A stretch of DNA of 5,785 nucleotides from Jatrophihabitans sp. (lineage in GTDB: Bacteria > Actinomycetota > Actinomycetes > Mycobacteriales > Jatrophihabitantaceae). Positions 1 to 5,014 of the stretch are shown here, piece by piece. The notes beneath the pieces are model-generated. The model saw nothing but the letters and a program-made list of their open reading frames with translations. It was not told the DNA's origin and did no database searches. Both the position numbers and the translations under genes were made by a program. The DNA is taken from positions 1 through 5,785 of the forward strand of contig JAOPVG010000220.1 of the NCBI GenBank assembly GCA_025966255.1, in the 5' to 3' direction. Positions within the stretch are counted from its first letter, which is position 1; each line of letters opens with the position of its first letter.

Positions 1-291
1 GGCGGCGTCGAGTACCCGGCTGATGCGCTGGGTGATCGTCACCTGTCCCGGCGTGGCGCCCGGCCCGGTCACCTTCGGCCGCCGGGACAACTCCGCCTCG
101 ACGTCGGTGCTCAGCTCGTCGACGTCCGCGCCGGCCAGCGTGAGCAGCCGCGGCGCGAGGCCGTCCTGGTCCTGCAACAGCGCGAGCAACAGGTGCTCGG
201 TGTCGACCTCGGTGTGCGCCATCCGAACAGCGATGGATTGCGCCTCCTGCAGCGCCTGCTGGGATTTCTGGGTCAGCCGGTTCATGTCCAT
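1..291 (-). CDS. clpB: ClpB-type Hsp100 disaggregase, N-terminal part (cut by window edge)
   Basis: ClpB is a cytosolic AAA+ hexamer that pulls polypeptides out of aggregates together with DnaK/DnaJ/GrpE. Only the first 97 codons are inside the window; the frame is open to base 1. The start reads [18 protein letters not shown], then TEVDTEHLLLALLQ, the typical first Clp_N repeat of ClpB (compare RLTNKFQLALADAQ in E. coli, from memory). No AAA+ domain is visible, so separating ClpB from ClpC/ClpK rests on this N-domain alone; the NRLT-K-Q-AL opening favours ClpB. The ATG at 291 is chosen because an AAGGAG box (301-306) lies 9 nt upstream; a second in-frame ATG at 285 is possible. The start overlaps the end of the upstream cbpM-like gene by 10 nt, suggesting translational coupling as the last visible gene of the chaperone operon. 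Confidence 0.9.
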   Translation of the reverse strand, partial: MDMNRLTQKSQQALQEAQSIAVRMAHTEVDTEHLLLALLQDQDGLAPRLLTLAGADVDELSTDVEAELSRRPKVTGPGATPGQVTITQRISRVLDAA

Positions 292-632
292 GACGATTGG
301 CTCCTTCCGGCCGGTTGGGTACGCAGAGCGTCCTCGAGACGCTGAATGCGATCGAGCAGTTCGATCACCAGGCCGAGCCCGGCGTAGTTCAGTTGCAGGC
401 CGGCGCGCAGCCGGCGAATTCGCGCCAGCGCGGGCAGCTGGTTCGCCGCGAACCACAGCGCCCCGTTGGCATCTCGATGCGCGTCGAGGAGACCGAGGGC
501 GACGAACCGCTGCACCAGTTCCGGATGCAGGCCACCGCGATCAGCGAAGGACTCCAGCCCGAGGCGCGGCGCGGTGGGCACGACGATGATCGGATAGCGG
601 GCGCCGGTCGTGCCGGCACGTGGTCTGGTCAT
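282..632 (-). CDS. cbpM: CbpM-like chaperone modulator (MerR-family fold)
   Basis: This 116-residue protein resembles CbpM, which in E. coli binds the J-domain of CbpA and inhibits it. A helix-turn-helix-like segment lies around residues 25-50 ([20 protein letters not shown]), followed by [19 protein letters not shown] and a C-terminal amphipathic helix ([17 protein letters not shown], about 87-103). These match the layout of E. coli CbpM (WVF, then RLRHELALDWPGI and a C-terminal helix; recalled, not aligned by software). The same operon position in Streptomyces and Mycobacterium is held by HspR, but the RRYS wing typical of HspR is replaced by LWFA, so DNA binding is doubtful. Start and stop are embedded in neighbours: its ATG overlaps the dnaJ stop as ATGA, with GAGGAG at 642-647, and its TGA lies inside clpB. 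It probably tunes the adjacent J-protein; a repressor role is not excluded. Confidence 0.8.
   Translation of the reverse strand: MTRPRAGTTGARYPIIVVPTAPRLGLESFADRGGLHPELVQRFVALGLLDAHRDANGALWFAANQLPALARIRRLRAGLQLNYAGLGLVIELLDRIQRLEDALRTQPAGRSQSSWT
301..306 (-). promoter_or_regulatory. Ribosome binding site of clpB
   Basis: The minus strand reads AAGGAG here, 9 nt before the ATG at 291 and 15 nt before the alternative ATG at 285. It lies inside the coding sequence of the cbpM-like gene and favours the upstream start. Confidence 0.75.
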
Positions 633-1612
633 CTCTTCTGGCTCCTCGGATCGAAGTCCGACACCGATGCGAGCTCTTCGAACAGCTCCCGCTCACGCTT
701 CTTGAGCTTCTTCGGCACCATGATCTGCACGACGGCATACAGGTCGCCGGGCTTGCCGCGCCGGTTCGGCATCCCCTCGCCGGCCAGTCGCAACTGGCGC
801 CCGCTCGACGTGCCCGCCGGCACCGTCACCTTCAGTTCGCCCCCGGGACCCATCAGCGGGACGGTCGCCCCCAGTGCGGCCTCCCACGGGGCAAGTGGGA
901 GATCGACGTGGATGTCCCGCCCGTCCAGCCGGAAGCGGGGATGGGGCTTGATCCGGACGACGAGATAGAGGTCGCCCCGATCGCCGCCCTGGCCACCCTG
1001 ACCGCCCTGCCCGGCCAGCCGGATGCGCTGCCCGTCCATGACACCAGGCGGAATCGTGACGTCATAGGAGCGTTCACCCGCGCCGCTGGACAGGGTGATG
1101 TGGCGCTTCCCGCCGGTGTAGGCCTCCTCGACGGTGAGCTCGACCTCGGCCTGCTGGTCGGCGCCGGGCATCGGGCCGTCCGAACGGAAGGAGTCGAAGA
1201 TGCTGTCGAACCCGCCGCCGCCCATGCCACCGAGCAGGTCCTCGATGTTGATCCCGCCCGCGGTGCCGCCGGGGTGCCCGCGGGAGGCGCCACCCGGGCC
1301 ACCACCGGCCCTGCGACCAGCTCCCCCGCGGGCCGACCGGCCCTGCCGCCCCGCTCCGGCGCCGGCGCCAGCGCCGGCGTAGTCCTCCGGAATCTGCCGG
1401 AATTCCGGGCCGAAGCGGTCGTAGCGGGCGCGGGTCCCGGGATCGGCGAGAACGTGATACGCCTCGTTGATCTCCTTGAACTGCTCCTCAGCGCTCGGGT
1501 CCTTGTTGACGTCCGGGTGGTACTTGCGGGCGAGGCTGCGGAAGGCGCGTTGCAGTTCGTCGGCCGACGCATTCCGGTCGACGCCCAGTACCTCGTAGTA
1601 GTTGCGGGCCAT
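629..1612 (-). CDS. cbpA: CbpA-type (class B) DnaJ co-chaperone without zinc finger
   Basis: This 327-residue Hsp40 stimulates the DnaK ATPase and delivers clients. Residues 4-68 form a complete J-domain: YYEVLGV, the HPD triad at 32-34, and the helix IV region ending YDRFG. A Gly-rich linker (about 79-135) follows, with a GAGAGAG run at 80-88 and FDSIFDSF at 135-142. The C-terminal substrate-binding domains begin around 152; [13 protein letters not shown], then [17 protein letters not shown], and [15 protein letters not shown] are the usual landmarks. There is no CxxCxGxG zinc-finger region and no cysteine at all, which separates it from class A DnaJ and makes it CbpA/DnaJ2-like. The ATG at 1612 has a GGAG (1622-1625) 9 nt upstream, and grpE ends 6 nt before it. 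Its stop overlaps the start of the CbpM-like gene, fitting a CbpA-CbpM pair. Some databases would call it simply DnaJ. Confidence 0.94.
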   Translation of the reverse strand: MARNYYEVLGVDRNASADELQRAFRSLARKYHPDVNKDPSAEEQFKEINEAYHVLADPGTRARYDRFGPEFRQIPEDYAGAGAGAGAGRQGRSARGGAGRRAGGGPGGASRGHPGGTAGGINIEDLLGGMGGGGFDSIFDSFRSDGPMPGADQQAEVELTVEEAYTGGKRHITLSSGAGERSYDVTIPPGVMDGQRIRLAGQGGQGGQGGDRGDLYLVVRIKPHPRFRLDGRDIHVDLPLAPWEAALGATVPLMGPGGELKVTVPAGTSSGRQLRLAGEGMPNRRGKPGDLYAVVQIMVPKKLKKRERELFEELASVSDFDPRSQKR

Positions 1613-1618
1613 GCCGGA

Positions 1619-2161
1619 TCACTCCGGCTTACGCGACACCGCAACGGCCACGGGACGCAGCTGGCGGTCGGCATCCCCGTACCCCGGCCGCAGCACCTGC
1701 ACCACGGTGCCGGGCGGGACTTCGGGCTCGTCGAGCACACTCAACACCTCGTGCTGCGTCGGGTCGAACGGCACGCCGAGTTCGTCGTGCCGCTCGTAGC
1801 CCAGCCGGGCCAGGATCGACACCGCCTGATCGCGGACCGCCCGGATCCCCTCCACGATGGTGGCCGGGTCGGCGTCGGCATGGGCGAGCGCGAGCTCGAG
1901 GTTGTCGATCACCGGCAACCAGCCGGCCGCCACCTCGGCCCGCTCGGCAGCGCCGGCCTGCTCCAGTTCGCGGGCGTGCCGCTTGCGCAGGTTGTCAAGG
2001 TCGGCGGCCGCCCGCCGCGCGCGATCTTCCCAGTCCTGGGCGGGCGGGTCGGACGCGGGCGGGTCAGGCGCGACCTCATTCGGCGCCTGACCCCCATCGG
2101 GCGCCTTCCGGGCCGCCTCGTCGAGATCCGCGCTGTGGACATCGGCGCTGTCGCGAGGCAT
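1619..2161 (-). CDS. grpE: GrpE, nucleotide exchange factor of DnaK
   Basis: GrpE is a dimeric cytosolic factor that releases ADP from DnaK and resets the chaperone cycle. The 180-residue protein has a disordered, acidic/Pro-rich start (1-44), a long helix with RARRAAADLDNLRKRHAREL (about 47-66), the conserved WLPVIDNLELAL (81-92), and a beta-wing tail with VPFDPTQHEV (130-139) and VVQVLRPGYGDADRQLRP (153-170), the C-terminal GrpE signature. The usual N-[FY]-x-K-R is DNLRKR here, a mild deviation. Length is normal for the family. The gene starts 10 nt after dnaK, with GGGAGGA (2166-2172) overlapping the dnaK stop codon, so it is very likely coupled to dnaK. It ends 6 nt before the J-protein gene. 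Confidence 0.95.
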   Translation of the reverse strand: MPRDSADVHSADLDEAARKAPDGGQAPNEVAPDPPASDPPAQDWEDRARRAAADLDNLRKRHARELEQAGAAERAEVAAGWLPVIDNLELALAHADADPATIVEGIRAVRDQAVSILARLGYERHDELGVPFDPTQHEVLSVLDEPEVPPGTVVQVLRPGYGDADRQLRPVAVAVSRKPE

Positions 2162-2171
2162 CCGGTCCTCC

Positions 2172-4067
2172 CTATGCCGGATTGAATTCGGCGTCGATCA
2201 CGTCGTCGTCGGCGGCGCCGGAGGCACCGCCTGGCTCCCCCGGCTGGGTCGGCCCAGCCGACGACGACCCGCTCTGCCTGGCGGCGCTGAGGGCCTGGGC
2301 AGCCTGCTGGAGTTCGCCGGTCAGCTCGCGCACCCGCGCGAGCGGCGCATCGTTCTTCAGAGCCTCACGCGCATCCGAGATCAGCATCTCGGCCCGCGCC
2401 TTCTCGTGCACGGGAGCGGAGTCGCCCAGTTCGTTGGCCAGCCGCTCGAGCTGGTAGGCCGAGCTGTCGAGCTCGTTGCGCGCGTCCACTTGTTCCCGCA
2501 AGGCTTGATCCTCACCGCGATTGCGCTCGGCCTCCGCGACCATTCGCTCGACCTCGGCCTGGTCGAGGTTGGCACTCTCGCTGATCGTGATGCCCTGCTC
2601 CTTCCCGGTGTCCTTGTCCTTGGCCGTCACACTCAGGATCCCGTTCGCGTCGAGATCGAACGTGACGTCGACCTGCGGCTCACCGCGGGGTGCGGGGCGG
2701 ATGTCGGTCAGCTGGAAATGCCCGAGCACGCGGTTGTCCGATGCCCGTTCCCGCTCGCCCTGCAGCACTTGGATGTCCACGGCCGGCTGGTTGTCCTCAG
2801 CGGTGGAGAACGTCTCGCTGCGCCGCGCCGGGATGGTGGTGTTGCGGTCGATGATCTTGGTCATGATGCCGCCGCGCGTCTCGACGCCGAGGGACAGCGG
2901 CGTGACGTCGAGCAGCAGCACGTCGGAGACCTCGCCCTTGAGCACACCGGCCTGAATTGCCGCCCCGAGGGCCACCACCTCGTCGGGGTTGACGGTCATG
3001 TTCGGTTCCTTGCCGCCGGTGAGGCGGCGCACCAGGGCCTGGACCGCGGGGATCCGGGTCGAGCCGCCGACGAGGATCACCTCGTCGAGGTCATTGGCGG
3101 TCACCTTCGCGTCACTCATGGCCTGCTGCACCGGTCCGAGCGTGCGCTCCACGAGGTCATGCGTGATGTCGTCGAACGTCGCACGGGTGAGCGTGGCGGT
3201 CAGGTGCTTCGGACCATCGGCGCCGGCGGTGATGAACGGCAAGTTGACCTGCGTCTGGGTCACCGAGCTGAGTTCCACCTTCGCCTTCTCCGCCGCCTCG
3301 AACAACCGCTGCAACGCCTGCGGATCCGACCGCAGGTCGATCCGCTCCTCCTGCTTGAAGTTGTCGGCGAGGTAGTCGACGATGCGCCGGTCGAAGTCGT
3401 CGCCGCCGAGGTGGGTGTCGCCCGCGGTCGAACGCACCTCGACGACGCCGTCGCCCACGTCGAGGATGCTGACATCGAAGGTGCCGCCGCCGAGATCGAA
3501 GACGAGGACCGTCTCGTGACCCTTCTTGTCCAGCCCGTAGGCCAGGGCGGCCGCCGTCGGCTCGTTGATGATGCGCAGCACCTCGAGACCAGCGATGCGG
3601 CCGGCATCCTTCGTCGCCTGCCGCTGAGCATCGTTGAAGTAGGCCGGCACGGTGATGACCGCTTCGGTCACCCGCTCGCCGAGCGCCTTGCCGCCGTCGT
3701 CGGCGAGCTTGCGCAGCACCAGGGCGCTGATCTCCTCCGGGGCGTACTGCTTGCCCCGGATCTCGAAGCGCGCCGCCCCGTCGGGTCCGGGCACCACGTC
3801 GAACGTGACCGACTTCGCCTCCTCGGCGACCTCGTCGTACTTGCGGCCGATGAAGCGTTTGGCCGAATAAATCGTGCCTTTGGGATTGAGGATCGCTTGC
3901 CTTCGGGCCAGTTGGCCGACGAGACGTTCGCCTGACTCGGTGAAGGCGACCACGGACGGCGTGGTCCTCGAGCCCTCGGCATTGGGAATGACACCGGGTG
4001 CACCGTTCTCCCATGCCGCGATCACCGAGTTCGTCGTGCCGAGGTCGATACCCACTGCCTTGGCCAT
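2172..4067 (-). CDS. dnaK: DnaK (Hsp70), Gram-negative-type nucleotide domain
   Basis: This 631-residue cytosolic ATP-dependent chaperone is complete. The nucleotide-binding domain shows GIDLGTTNS (6-14), K70, [16 protein letters not shown] (141-156), [12 protein letters not shown] (167-178), [10 protein letters not shown] (191-200) and LVGGSTRIP (332-340). The interdomain linker is DVLLLDVTP (382-390); the beta-sandwich and helical lid follow, then a Gly/Ser/Pro-rich tail ending [12 protein letters not shown], the usual acidic C-terminal motif. Residues about 77-100 form a stretch that E. coli DnaK has at similar length and that M. tuberculosis DnaK lacks (from memory), so this is probably not the housekeeping actinobacterial copy. 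The ATG at 4067 is supported by AAAGGAC (4074-4080) 6 nt upstream and by the family-typical [10 protein letters not shown] start. It works with the adjacent GrpE, J-protein and ClpB. A HAIR-like sequence lies about 27 nt upstream. Confidence 0.97.
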   Translation of the reverse strand: MAKAVGIDLGTTNSVIAAWENGAPGVIPNAEGSRTTPSVVAFTESGERLVGQLARRQAILNPKGTIYSAKRFIGRKYDEVAEEAKSVTFDVVPGPDGAARFEIRGKQYAPEEISALVLRKLADDGGKALGERVTEAVITVPAYFNDAQRQATKDAGRIAGLEVLRIINEPTAAALAYGLDKKGHETVLVFDLGGGTFDVSILDVGDGVVEVRSTAGDTHLGGDDFDRRIVDYLADNFKQEERIDLRSDPQALQRLFEAAEKAKVELSSVTQTQVNLPFITAGADGPKHLTATLTRATFDDITHDLVERTLGPVQQAMSDAKVTANDLDEVILVGGSTRIPAVQALVRRLTGGKEPNMTVNPDEVVALGAAIQAGVLKGEVSDVLLLDVTPLSLGVETRGGIMTKIIDRNTTIPARRSETFSTAEDNQPAVDIQVLQGERERASDNRVLGHFQLTDIRPAPRGEPQVDVTFDLDANGILSVTAKDKDTGKEQGITISESANLDQAEVERMVAEAERNRGEDQALREQVDARNELDSSAYQLERLANELGDSAPVHEKARAEMLISDAREALKNDAPLARVRELTGELQQAAQALSAARQSGSSSAGPTQPGEPGGASGAADDDVIDAEFNPA

Positions 4068-4093
4068 GTCGCGGTCCTTTCCCGTTCGTGCGT

Positions 4094-4114
4094 GTTCAGA
4101 TCTGGGTTCTCAAG
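4094..4114 (-). promoter_or_regulatory. Partial HAIR-like element upstream of dnaK
   Basis: On the minus strand this reads CTTGAGA, 7 nt, TCTGAAC. The HspR operator HAIR is CTTGAGT-N7-ACTCAAG. The first half-site matches at 6 of 7 positions and the second at 4 of 7, with the correct 7-nt spacing. It lies in the 64-nt gap between the small ORF and dnaK, where a heat-shock repressor could act on an internal promoter. I could not identify a convincing -10/-35 pair. The match is only 10 of 14, so this is a suggestion, not a firm site. Confidence 0.3.
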
Positions 4115-4131
4115 TCCGATATTCCTGCGGT

Positions 4132-4317
4132 TCAGACGCCGGTTTGGTCGCGGCCGCGCGACGGCACGACATGGCTGAGCAACTCGACGGCCAGGTCCGC
4201 GACCGGGGCATCCCTTTTCAGCGCGAAGCCCCGGCCGGACAGGTCCTCGACCGCGCGTTCGGCGCCGGGGTAGTCGGAGCAAGGAGCAATGACCCGCTTG
4301 TCTTTGGTGACGTTCAT
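4132..4317 (-). CDS. Small protein of unknown function between hsp20 and dnaK
   Basis: This frame encodes 61 residues and begins 10 nt after the hsp20 stop. Roughly 85 percent of its third codon positions are G or C, like its neighbours, which supports real coding. The start MNVTKDKRVIAPCSDYPGAE suggests a beta strand followed by a helix (GAERAVEDLSGRGF). That pattern loosely recalls the opening of small alpha/beta stress domains such as the YflT/general stress protein 17M type, where a strand precedes an AxxAVxxLxxxGF helix. If related, it is truncated, because the second half of such a domain is missing. The Shine-Dalgarno before the ATG is weak (GAGC only), so translation may depend on coupling to hsp20. 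One cysteine is present; there is no signal peptide or membrane segment. Function cannot be stated. Confidence 0.55.
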   Translation of the reverse strand: MNVTKDKRVIAPCSDYPGAERAVEDLSGRGFALKRDAPVADLAVELLSHVVPSRGRDQTGV

Positions 4318-4327
4318 GTCAGCTCGG

Positions 4328-4792
4328 TCAAGCGTTCGCCGCTTGTTGATCGTTGGCGCCCACCTCGACCGTGCGGGGACCGCTCTCGCTGCTGTCGTTC
4401 GACGAGATCTGGATCTGCCGCGGCTTGCTCTCCGCGGCCACCGGGATGGTCAGGGTGAGTACGCCCAGCGCATATTCGGCCTGCAACTTGCCGGCATTGA
4501 GGTTGTCACCGAGGAAGAACTGCCGACTGAAATGGCCGTGCGGCCGTTCGTCGACCAGTAACTCATCGCCCTCTTGGCGAGGTGAAGTCCGTGTGGCGTG
4601 CACGTTGACGACGTTGCGCTCCACCGTCACTTGAACGTCGTCGGTGCGCACGCCCGGGAGATCGATCAGCACATAGAAGTCGTCGCCCCGGCGGAATGCT
4701 TCGGTCGGCATCGCCCGGAGTGCGCCGGCGTTGAGCACGCGTTCACCGAGCCGGTCCAGCTCGCGGAACGGGTCGAATCGCATCAAGGTCAT
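4328..4792 (-). CDS. Hsp20 family small heat-shock protein
   Basis: This 154-residue alpha-crystallin-type protein is an ATP-independent holdase that binds unfolding proteins and keeps them accessible to DnaK/ClpB. The N-terminal arm MTLMRFDPFRELDRLGERV is typical of bacterial Hsp20. The alpha-crystallin domain spans about 30-120, with DDFYVLIDLPGV (37-48), ERPHGHFSRQFFLG (82-95) and YALGVLTLTIPV (107-118). A C-terminal I-x-I anchor (IQI, 127-129) is present, the motif that docks neighbouring dimers in the oligomer. The start is set by GAGGAGGT 6 nt before the ATG at 4792; an internal ATG at codon 4 is poorly placed. It is the first gene of the minus-strand operon and faces the divergent regulator across 222 nt. 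Mycobacterial relatives are called Hsp18/HspX/Acr, but I cannot assign it to a named paralogue. Confidence 0.95.
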   Translation of the reverse strand: MTLMRFDPFRELDRLGERVLNAGALRAMPTEAFRRGDDFYVLIDLPGVRTDDVQVTVERNVVNVHATRTSPRQEGDELLVDERPHGHFSRQFFLGDNLNAGKLQAEYALGVLTLTIPVAAESKPRQIQISSNDSSESGPRTVEVGANDQQAANA

Positions 4793-4798
4793 CGGGGT

Positions 4799-4806
4799 AC
4801 CTCCTC
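4799..4806 (-). promoter_or_regulatory. Strong ribosome binding site of hsp20
   Basis: The minus strand reads GAGGAGGT, a near-perfect anti-16S match, 6 nt before the hsp20 ATG. This is the strongest Shine-Dalgarno in the window and predicts high translation of the sHsp. Confidence 0.85.
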
Positions 4807-4815
4807 ATGGGGACG

Positions 4816-4854
4816 TGCAACCACCGTTGCAAGAGCGTCGGACGACGCGCGTCG
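4816..4854. repeat. Cluster of short inverted repeats in the hsp20 leader
   Basis: Three perfect dyads lie 24-62 nt upstream of the hsp20 ATG: TGCAAC-N4-GTTGCA (4816-4831), GCGTCG-N2-CGACGC (4835-4848) and the 12-bp palindrome CGACGCGCGTCG (4843-4854). The last two share 4843-4848, so in RNA they would be alternative hairpins. They could be regulator-binding sites near the hsp20 promoter or a structured 5-prime leader. GC-rich DNA gives such palindromes by chance fairly often, so function is uncertain. I found no clear sigma-factor hexamers for the minus strand in 4793-5014. Confidence 0.4.
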
Positions 4855-4924
4855 CCCCGCCGGGTCCAAGGTCGACCAGCGAGTCACCCTGGGAGAGCAG
4901 GGAATCGTGCCGTACCACCGACAG

Positions 4925-4950
4925 GGTTTGGCAGACAGACGATGGGGGTA
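4925..4950 (+). promoter_or_regulatory. Putative SigF-type promoter of the divergent regulator
   Basis: The plus strand carries GGTTT (4925-4929), a 16-nt spacer, and GGGTA (4946-4950). This matches the mycobacterial SigF consensus, GGTTT/GTTT with 15-17 nt to GGGTA(T), as known from the M. tuberculosis usfX-sigF promoter. Transcription would start near 4956-4960, giving a leader of about 55-60 nt before the ATG at 5015. Related sigma-B-like factors of other actinobacteria read a similar motif. No start-site data are available. Confidence 0.55.
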
Positions 4951-4959
4951 AATACTTGA

Positions 4960-4981
4960 AATCTGCGCGTTTGCGCGGATT
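4960..4981. repeat. Inverted repeat at the expected start of the regulator transcript
   Basis: The arms AATCTGCGC (4960-4968) and GCGCGGATT (4973-4981) are complementary at 8 of 9 positions, the ninth being a G-U pair in RNA, around a GTTT loop. The repeat begins about 10 nt after the putative SigF -10 element. It could therefore be an operator overlapping the start site or a hairpin at the very 5-prime end of the mRNA. No T-run follows, so it is not a terminator on the plus strand. Confidence 0.5.
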
Positions 4982-5014
4982 CCCTCTGCTCCCCCCGGTT
5001 GGGACCCTGATCGC

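Noticed and set aside
853..1740. 295-codon minus-strand frame overlapping the J-protein and grpE genes
   Set aside because: It is Arg/Ser/Pro-rich and out of frame with two clear genes, so it is a frame shadow.
620..2185. 521-codon open frame on the plus strand
   Set aside because: It is antisense to the J-protein and grpE genes, which match their families over full length. Long antisense frames are expected in GC-rich coding DNA, and the translation resembles no family I know.
2406..3935. 509-codon open frame on the plus strand opposite dnaK
   Set aside because: It mirrors the codons of dnaK; long frames antisense to hsp70 genes are a known artefact of codon bias. No Shine-Dalgarno or recognisable motif was seen.
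4022..4282. 86-codon minus-strand frame spanning the small ORF and the dnaK start
   Set aside because: It is Arg-rich, overlaps the start of dnaK out of frame, and competes with the better 61-residue frame starting at 4317.
4793..4830. RNA thermometer (ROSE or fourU type) before hsp20
   Set aside because: Thermometers are common before sHsp genes, but here I see no UUUU or UYGCU segment paired to the GAGGAGGT box. The box looks accessible.
4793..5014. CIRCE operator or a HAIR element upstream of hsp20
   Set aside because: No TTAGCACTC-N9-GAGTGCTAA and no pair of CTTGAGT/ACTCAAG half-sites with 7-nt spacing was found. An isolated TTTCAAG has no partner.
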